Shown here one piece after another: positions 59,199 through 64,000 of a DNA stretch of 64,000 bases. The position numbers were made by a program, and so were the translations under genes. Below the pieces are notes generated by a model. That model saw nothing but the letters and a program-made list of their open reading frames with translations, had not been told where the DNA came from and searched no databases. Position 1 is the stretch's first letter. Every line of letters starts with the position of its first letter. The DNA is from Oscillospiraceae bacterium (lineage in GTDB: Bacteria; Bacillota; Clostridia; Oscillospirales; UBA929): NCBI GenBank assembly GCA_031254195.1, contig JAIRUW010000013.1, positions 32,210 to 96,209 of the forward strand, in the 5' to 3' direction.

Positions 59199-59495
59199 AT
59201 GGACTATAATGTAATGACAAACCAACGCTTTTCATCGGATGAACGGAACGCAATGGGGTTTCCGTTTTCCTTTGACGCAATGAAAACACCTGACAGACAA
59301 GGCGGTTTTCTGATCCCGCTCGTCTTCGTCCCCTTTGAAGGGTTTGATTTTGACCGGGATTTCGACCGCCGCCGGGATCGTGACCGAGATTTTGACCGCC
59401 ATCGAGATCATGACCGGCATAGGGAGCATGACAGAGACTGGGATCATGACCGGCATAGAGAGCACGACCGAGACCGGGATCGCGGCTGGTACTAA
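59199..59495 (+). CDS. Asp/Arg/His-rich low-complexity small protein
   Basis: A 98-residue protein. Residues 1-50 are ordinary (MDYNVMTNQRFSSDERN; then GGFLIPLVFVPFEGFDF). Residues 51-98 consist almost only of Asp, Arg and His in a DRxxDRDR/HRDHDRHREHDRD pattern. The coding DNA has matching degenerate direct repeats. The start lies one base after the DUF2935 stop, with AAGGAG ten bases upstream, so both are one operon. The tail could bind metal, nucleic acid or acidic polymer, or be a coat-type scaffold. I recognise no family. Confidence 0.6.
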   Translation: MDYNVMTNQRFSSDERNAMGFPFSFDAMKTPDRQGGFLIPLVFVPFEGFDFDRDFDRRRDRDRDFDRHRDHDRHREHDRDWDHDRHREHDRDRDRGWY

Positions 59496-59527
59496 ACCGA
59501 GAGATAGATCATCGCCCCCAAATCCAC

Positions 59528-59556
59528 ACGACCACCCCGCTTTTGGGGTGGTCGTT
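59528..59556 (+). terminator. Terminator after the low-complexity gene
   Basis: ACGACCACCCC (59528-59538) pairs with GGGGTGGTCGT (59545-59555) around a six-base loop; the T tail is very short. Confidence 0.7.
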
Positions 59557-59682
59557 CATAGTTGTGCCAACGGGCGGGGATAATCCCGCCGCACTTGCGT
59601 TAGATAATGTAAATCCCGCAGGGAAAGGAAAGAAAAAGGCGCGGGGGCGTTAATGCTTATTAGCAACGTTTTGTGCTAATAT

Positions 59683-60111
59683 TCAGTTCTGCTCTATGTG
59701 TCTGAATTGATTTTTAATCTGACGAGAAAATTGAGTAATAAAAAATGTTCCAACAGATAAGCAATATATCTTAATTACCAAATCGCTCCCTATATCTGCT
59801 AATGGCAAATAAATCATACCTGTATAAAAGCTGAACATCAACTCATTCAATGCTAAAAATATCATGCTTGAAGCGGTTAGTAAACCGCAAACTATCGCCA
59901 TGACGTCGCGTTTGATTTTTATGGAAAACGCCAATAATGCAGATATTACCGAAAGCCATAAATCAGGCAACGGAAACGACCAGAACCATGCTGTGTAACC
60001 CGGAACAATCTCAATCACTGGCGTCAGCCCGGTAAATGCAAGCATCCAATACAATAAATTTCCTATAACAGTGAACAAGCTCAATCCAAATATTAAGCCA
60101 CGATATTTCAT
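59683..60111 (-). CDS. Small polytopic membrane protein of unknown function
   Basis: A 142-residue membrane protein with four helices: about 4-27 (LIFGLSLFTVIGNLLYWML), 43-62, 70-92 (AIVCGLLTASSMIFLALNEL) and 105-128. Few charged residues lie between them apart from a KIKRD loop, and a basic C-terminal tail ends RQIKNQFRHIEQN. GAGGAGG lies five bases before the ATG at 60111; the longer frame to 60156 has no site. The gene is AT-rich compared with nearby core genes. No domain name can be assigned. Confidence 0.65.
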   Translation of the reverse strand: MKYRGLIFGLSLFTVIGNLLYWMLAFTGLTPVIEIVPGYTAWFWSFPLPDLWLSVISALLAFSIKIKRDVMAIVCGLLTASSMIFLALNELMFSFYTGMIYLPLADIGSDLVIKIYCLSVGTFFITQFSRQIKNQFRHIEQN

Positions 60112-60244
60112 AAGAACCTCCTCTAATATAAATTTCATTCCCCGCTCCCTACCCATTCTCCGAGCGTAGAAAATGTTACTTTACCATTACAACACGGAAA
60201 AAGCGACAACACAAGACAAATCGAAAATAATGGGCTGTATTGCT

Positions 60245-60274
60245 AAGACGGCAAGGCTTGAATAGCCTTGTCTT
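60245..60274 (-). terminator. Possible hairpin terminator downstream of the DUF1413-like gene
   Basis: CAAGGCT/AGCCTTG with outer AAGA/TCTT pairing around TGAAT. There is no clear U-run on the minus strand, so this is weak. Confidence 0.35.
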
Positions 60275-60312
60275 GTGATTCTGATGAAATTACTATCCTA
60301 TACAATATCAGT

Positions 60313-60543
60313 CTATCGCTTTTTTCGGTATTTCTGCTGTTCATCGTCTGTTTTTTCAAGAACATCCACTGGGCATGGGGTTTGCCGCATGAGAGCATTG
60401 TAAAAAAGCCTGCCAATCTGTAGACGTTCTACTACGGGCTTGCGATACCATTCATAGCCTTTCCATAAATCTTTTACAAGAAATATTTCATCTGCATTTA
60501 TTTTTTCAAATTCCTCAAGGGCATATTGTACATTCTCGTCCAT
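60313..60543 (-). CDS. Small DUF1413-like protein
   Basis: A 76-residue soluble protein. The central FLVKDLWKGYEWYRKP, followed by RLQIGRLFYNALMR and the closing DDEQQKYRKK, matches my recollection of the DUF1413 pattern (DLFKGYEW...R..LG..F...YKK). The biochemical role of that family is unknown; members are scattered in Firmicutes and on mobile elements. The start is the ATG at 60543 with GGGGG eight bases upstream. It lies in an AT-rich accessory stretch. Confidence 0.65.
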   Translation of the reverse strand: MDENVQYALEEFEKINADEIFLVKDLWKGYEWYRKPVVERLQIGRLFYNALMRQTPCPVDVLEKTDDEQQKYRKKR

Positions 60544-60692
60544 GTTGCCTACCCCCATTTATTTTTTACAGTATACCATAATCCAGCTTCAAAGTCCAAT
60601 TTTTTCATCACGGAGTCACGCTCTACTACATAGGCTCCAAATGGCTGGTACACCCAATCAGCCGTTCGGAGCCTTTGACGTAATATTTAAGG

Positions 60693-60721
60693 TTGAAATT
60701 CGGCGAATTTTGTGATAGAAT
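60693..60721 (+). promoter_or_regulatory. Promoter of the small lipoprotein gene
   Basis: TTGAAA (60693-60698), 17 bases, TAGAAT (60716-60721), about 90 bases upstream of the start codon. Confidence 0.55.
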
Positions 60722-60810
60722 GCCCGTGTGCAGTATCAAATCTTCATTATGGCGGCATGAGTGGAGTGGGGTTAGCTCATATGTTAGACTTGGCGGGAGG
60801 TTGATTCAAA

Positions 60811-61230
60811 TTGAAAATCATAAGAGCTTCGGCGTTTGTCTTGGCGCTCATGACGGCATTAGTATTAGCCGCCTGCGAGAGTCTGCAGAAGAAGGAGGAA
60901 ACGGAGAGCTACGAATATGTGCTGACTTTTTTTGTGCCGGAAGATGCGACGATCGTGTCGCATATCGATGATTTTCTCCTCCTGAACAGCACCCAATCCT
61001 TATCGGAGCTAATAGAGTTTTACGAGAACGCGTTTCTCCGGCTGCTGGATGTAAACGAATCTGAAATTGATGATACTCGGGACGGGATTTGGATTTTTAG
61101 CGGCGTGTATAATGGGATTCATATTCATCAAAAGGCTCCTGGTTTTGACGAGGAAGATTACCGGGAAAGACCTTTTATCGTTGAGTTACGCGACAATGGT
61201 GAAAGTATAGATATTGAAATCATCTACTAA
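60811..61230 (+). CDS. Small putative lipoprotein
   Basis: A 139-residue exported protein: signal sequence MKIIRASAFVLALMTALVL with lipobox LAAC (Cys near 22), then a Lys/Glu linker and an alpha/beta domain (YEYVLTFFVPEDATIVSHID; LSELIEFYENAFLRLLDV; GIWIFSGVYNG). No known domain is recognised. The TTG start has GGGAGG ten bases upstream. A 60-base gap leads to the antiporter gene, so they may be cotranscribed. Confidence 0.65.
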   Translation: MKIIRASAFVLALMTALVLAACESLQKKEETESYEYVLTFFVPEDATIVSHIDDFLLLNSTQSLSELIEFYENAFLRLLDVNESEIDDTRDGIWIFSGVYNGIHIHQKAPGFDEEDYRERPFIVELRDNGESIDIEIIY

Positions 61231-61290
61231 ACGCCCGCCGTTTGTGACAGTGAGTATCGCTCAACAGGATTACGGAAGGGATTGATTGAC

Positions 61291-62253
61291 TTGGGTTTTG
61301 CATTGAACATCATACTCTCCGCCGCGGGGCTTGCGCTGCTGATTAAGTGTGCTGATGTGTTTGTGGAAGGTTCTGCGTCTTTTGCGAGAAATATCAAGGT
61401 GCCCACCACGGTTATTGGGCTTACGATTATGGCGTTTGGCACATCTTCGGCGGAAATGGCCATTTCCTTCAGTTCTCGCTTGAAGGGAAACACCGACGTC
61501 ATGTTCGGGAGCATCATAGGCAGCAGCATCTCAAATATATTCGTTATCCTGGCCATAGCGGTGCTGATTACACCGTTTAGCATCCGCAATGAAATCATCA
61601 GGAAGCAAATCCCTATAATGATGCTGGTTGTTCTGAGCTTTTCAGTCATGTTCTTAGATACCTTGTTTGACTCAGCGGCGGTAAATATGCTTTCAAGAGC
61701 TGACAGCATTGTCTTGCTTCTGATTTTCTGCATTTTCGTTTATTATCTGATGACTATCATACATAAAAAGAAGGCGGCGGGCCAAGTCGATGAACCGCCG
61801 AAATATAAAGTATTCCGCTCCATTGTGATGGTGGTGCTCGGGCTGGGCGGCGTGATTTTGGGCAGCGAGCTGCTTGTTGAAAATCTTGTGGAGATTGCCT
61901 CTTTTATTGGAATAAGCGATAAGATCATCACAATAACCATTATCGCCATAGGGACTTCTTCCCCCGAATTGGTAACCACAGTGGTCGCGGCCAAAAAAGG
62001 TGAAAACGACATTGCCATCGGCAATATCATTGGCACACAAATATTTAATATTTGTGTCGTGCTCGGGCTTCCCGTCATTATTTTCGGAGAAGTTGATACA
62101 CTGTCGTACAATGTTGTGGACATATCCTTTATGATCCTGGCGGTCGGGATGTTATGGATATTCTCAGCAGCCGGGAGACGGTTAAGACGGTTTGAAGCTC
62201 TCATCTTTATTGCGATGTACGGCGTATACGCCGCTTATGCTGTGATGCAGTAA
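61291..62253 (+). CDS. Calcium/sodium:cation antiporter (CaCA family)
   Basis: A 320-residue membrane antiporter with about ten helices in two inverted halves. Each half has an alpha repeat: VIGLTIMAFGTSSAEMAIS with NVMFGSIIGSSISNIF-like TDVMFGSIIGSSISN, and TITIIAIGTSSPELVTTVV with IAIGNIIGTQIFNICV. The Gly-Thr-Ser and Glu residues form the ion site. It is the bacterial YrbG/K-dependent exchanger type and would export Ca2+ or another cation using Na+ or H+. I chose the TTG at 61291 (GGAAGGG ten bases upstream); a TTG at 61282 is possible. Confidence 0.88.
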   Translation: MGFALNIILSAAGLALLIKCADVFVEGSASFARNIKVPTTVIGLTIMAFGTSSAEMAISFSSRLKGNTDVMFGSIIGSSISNIFVILAIAVLITPFSIRNEIIRKQIPIMMLVVLSFSVMFLDTLFDSAAVNMLSRADSIVLLLIFCIFVYYLMTIIHKKKAAGQVDEPPKYKVFRSIVMVVLGLGGVILGSELLVENLVEIASFIGISDKIITITIIAIGTSSPELVTTVVAAKKGENDIAIGNIIGTQIFNICVVLGLPVIIFGEVDTLSYNVVDISFMILAVGMLWIFSAAGRRLRRFEALIFIAMYGVYAAYAVMQ

Positions 62254-62283
62254 GAAATGTCGTGGCCTTTGCTCATTGTGGTG

Positions 62284-62312
62284 TTGACAAAATTATTCCT
62301 TTTGTATATACT
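62284..62312 (+). promoter_or_regulatory. Promoter of the structured-leader transcript
   Basis: TTGACA (62284-62289), 17 bases, TATACT (62307-62312). The predicted start is near 62319, giving a leader of about 150 bases before the orphan gene. Confidence 0.75.
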
Positions 62313-62339
62313 GTATGTAGCTACCAAGCCAAAATTGGA

Positions 62340-62456
62340 CTGACGGTATTATTATCGTCAGCCGATTAGGGCAACGGAAAGAATTTTCTTTCTGTTGCAT
62401 AGCGGATGACATCAGTCGTCCCGAGAAGTCGCGCTTCATGCGCGACTCTCCTTTTT
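62340..62456 (+). promoter_or_regulatory. Four-hairpin leader ending in an intrinsic terminator
   Basis: Hairpin 1: 62340-62345 with 62356-62361 (6 bp). Hairpin 2: 62371-62381 with 62388-62398 (11 bp). Hairpin 3: 62404-62410 with 62415-62421 (7 bp). Hairpin 4: AGTCGCGC (62427-62434) with GCGCGACT (62440-62447), flanked by GAG/CTC and followed by CTTTTT. The start codon is 16 bases later. This is an attenuator or riboswitch-like layout; I could not assign a class. Confidence 0.65.
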
Positions 62457-62472
62457 AGAAAGGGTGTTAAAT

Positions 62473-63702
62473 ATGCCGTTGCGCAAACTCCATATCATTA
62501 TGAGCAAGACTATTTTTTGCCCTTCCATATACCTGTCGAAAACAGATCTAAAGAGAAGGCTCGATAGTCTGACTACTCCAAGGGACGCGAATGATTCTAA
62601 AGGAAGAAAGAAAGCGCTTAAAGATGAGAATATTTTTATCCGGCATATCGGGCAGGTTGAAATGCACGACGATTCGAGAAAGAATCCTCATGTAGTAATG
62701 ATGCACCGCAACAGTGTTGGCAAAAATGGCATCCAAAGTTTATCGGCTTGTTACCGTGCTGAGGGCAATCTCGAGTTTTACATCAAGGATTCTGATTTCG
62801 ACATACATATTAAGCCCATCGTACATATCTTCCCGAACGGGGTTATAAGCATTATTTTCTCATGCTTTTTCAACGCCAACCCCCATGAGCACGATCCCAA
62901 TTTACATAAATTCCAGCAAATAATTGATAGCTTTTTATCCGGCGAAACCTTAGAAGATTTGAAAACCACGAACCCGGCATTCTGTAAAATAAACTCACTG
63001 GATGCTTGTATTGAGGAAATCATTGTTTATGTCCAGAAGGCTTTTCCAGAACTAGAGCCAAGTAATGCAATCAGCAAGAAAATGATTTTCGTCAACATCG
63101 ACCACGAGCGTGGTTTATGCGAAGAGGGATTCAAGAGCCTTTGTTCAGAATTGATTCCTGAGAGCGGGGAAATTAAACTGGTACAAGGGATACCCGATGA
63201 AGCGTTTGAAGTGGGGTTGAATCCATATATCCTCGTAGACTCTGACTTCTCTACAGTGTATTTTACAGCACAAAGAAGCAAAAAGAGGCCAATGTGCTAT
63301 GACAGTTGGATGGTCTTTAAGTTTTTGGACTTTGCCGCGTCAGAAAAGATACTATACGATTTTCTCGTGGCTCATTGTGAAAATGTGATGTCAGATATAG
63401 CGAATGAGATTCACAGTCTTTTTACGAAAAGCATGTTGAAACCCACATTCTATAGTCGTAAGATTGCCGAGCTTTATAGCTGGCAAGAGGCAAAATTCGA
63501 TGCAATCGGTGAGTTTGGGCTAAAAATAGTAAATATGTATTACAAAGGAGAGCCGGAGCGAATGAATGCGAGAGATCAATGCAACAACAAGATAGAAGAA
63601 ATGAATAAATTCATCCGAGAAAGAAGCACCAAGAAAACAGAAATTTTGAAAGCGATTATTCAATCTATTCCTGATATATTGAAAAAATTTGGCAAAGCGT
63701 GA
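62473..63702 (+). CDS. Orphan soluble protein behind a structured leader
   Basis: A 409-residue protein with no signal peptide, membrane helix or motif I recognise. The N terminus MPLRKLHIIMSKTIFCPSIY is followed by a basic helix (KTDLKRRLDSL) and a beta-rich middle (LEFYIKDSDFDIHIKPIVHI; GVISIIFSCFF). The C-terminal third is helical and charged, ending KKTEILKAIIQSIPDILKKF. AAAGGG lies eight bases before the ATG. It is AT-rich and has its own promoter, leader and terminator, so it looks like a recently acquired single-gene unit. A defence or mobile-element link is possible but without direct support. Confidence 0.6.
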   Translation: MPLRKLHIIMSKTIFCPSIYLSKTDLKRRLDSLTTPRDANDSKGRKKALKDENIFIRHIGQVEMHDDSRKNPHVVMMHRNSVGKNGIQSLSACYRAEGNLEFYIKDSDFDIHIKPIVHIFPNGVISIIFSCFFNANPHEHDPNLHKFQQIIDSFLSGETLEDLKTTNPAFCKINSLDACIEEIIVYVQKAFPELEPSNAISKKMIFVNIDHERGLCEEGFKSLCSELIPESGEIKLVQGIPDEAFEVGLNPYILVDSDFSTVYFTAQRSKKRPMCYDSWMVFKFLDFAASEKILYDFLVAHCENVMSDIANEIHSLFTKSMLKPTFYSRKIAELYSWQEAKFDAIGEFGLKIVNMYYKGEPERMNARDQCNNKIEEMNKFIRERSTKKTEILKAIIQSIPDILKKFGKA

Positions 63703-63747
63703 TCGTGTTCGCCCGGGCGGACATTATCCGGCAATCCCTGAGAAAAT

Positions 63748-63776
63748 GAAAAAGCCTGATTTTATCAGGCTTTTTC
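63748..63776. terminator. Bidirectional terminator
   Basis: GAAAAAGCCTGA (63748-63759) with TCAGGCTTTTTC (63765-63776), A-rich on one side and T-rich on the other. It serves the orphan gene and perhaps the convergent ABC ATPase gene. Confidence 0.88.
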
Positions 63777-63869
63777 ACTGGCTCCCCAGTTAGAGCCAAA
63801 TACGAACCGGCGCATCATCATTCTGCCGTATGGGTTTGCGGTAAGGGTGGGGCTGTAAATACTACATCC

Positions 63870-64000
63870 CTAGCACCTGACCTCGCTCACCTTTCCGTCG
63901 GTAATGACCCAGACCGTGTCGGCTTGTGCCGACACGGCTTCGTCATGCGTCGCCACAATGACGCAGTAGCCGCTGTCATGCGCCAGCCCTTTGAGCAGGG
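63870..64000 (-). CDS. ABC transporter ATP-binding protein, C-terminal end (cut by window edge)
   Basis: The last 42 codons are visible, read right to left: GLAHDSGYCVIVATHDEAVS with the H-loop histidine in VATHD, then ADTVWVITDGKVSEVRC and the stop at 63870. The pattern fits the LolD/MacB/FtsE-type ATPases that accompany export or lipoprotein permeases. Walker motifs and partners lie beyond the window. Its transcript would meet the terminator at 63748. Confidence 0.8.
   Translation of the reverse strand, partial: LLKGLAHDSGYCVIVATHDEAVSAQADTVWVITDGKVSEVRC

Overview
The window looks like a chromosomal segment of a spore-forming, flagellated, Gram-positive anaerobe of the Clostridia. The evidence is an AhrC/ArgR-type ARG box, a YtaF sporulation protein, SLH (S-layer) surface proteins, a Firmicutes-style CheD/CheB/CheR set, a flagellar gene order flgB-flgC-fliEFGHIJ, and frequent TTG/GTG starts behind strong GGAGG sites. 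Most of the housekeeping DNA is GC-rich; several accessory islands (about 37-38.6, 48.4-53.9 and 59.6-63.8 kb) are visibly more AT-rich. I saw no rRNA, tRNA, CRISPR array, insertion sequence or prophage.

Layout. 1-7.2 kb (minus strand): a tightly overlapping arginine operon in the order argG-argH-argC-argJ-argB-argD-argF, with argF cut by the window edge. An ARG box lies on the argG promoter. 7.2-19.8 kb (plus): starting from a promoter back to back with argG, cheR-cheB-cheD, a lytic transglycosylase, then flgB-flgC-fliE-fliF-fliG-fliH-fliI-fliJ and a MotE-like gene. The flagellar run then stops and is followed directly by nadE, whose glutaminase domain lacks its catalytic cysteine. 19.8-22.4 kb: a small putative haem-binding membrane protein, a FAD/Rieske oxidoreductase and ytaF. 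22.4-29 kb: a membrane-anchored GH10 xylanase, two SLH-domain proteins, a LytTR regulator with a LiaF-like membrane partner, and an unassigned structured RNA gene with its own promoter and terminator (27.16-27.49 kb). 29-36.8 kb: rpoB-rpoC under a consensus promoter. 36.8-38.6 kb: an LRR lipoprotein, an XRE regulator with no ordinary start codon, and a small orphan. 38.7-40.9 kb: ldh, plsY-trmL. 41-48.4 kb: a complete peptide-type ABC importer. 48.4-53.8 kb: orphan genes, a phosphoribosyltransferase-like gene, two Cys-rich paralogues behind a MerR regulator, and a flavodoxin/ferredoxin protein. 54-58.1 kb: two chemoreceptors whose C-terminal halves are near duplicates. 58.3-64 kb: a DUF2935 protein with an Asp/Arg/His-rich small protein, small membrane and lipoprotein genes, a cation antiporter, an orphan gene behind a four-hairpin leader, and the end of an ABC ATPase gene.

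Working together: the arg genes make arginine from glutamate by the acetyl-recycling route. CheR, CheB and CheD would adjust the methylation and amidation of receptors such as the two at 54-58 kb. The flagellar genes build the rod base, MS ring, switch and export ATPase. The xylanase, SLH proteins and peptide importer suggest a polymer- and peptide-degrading lifestyle, and ldh points to lactate fermentation.
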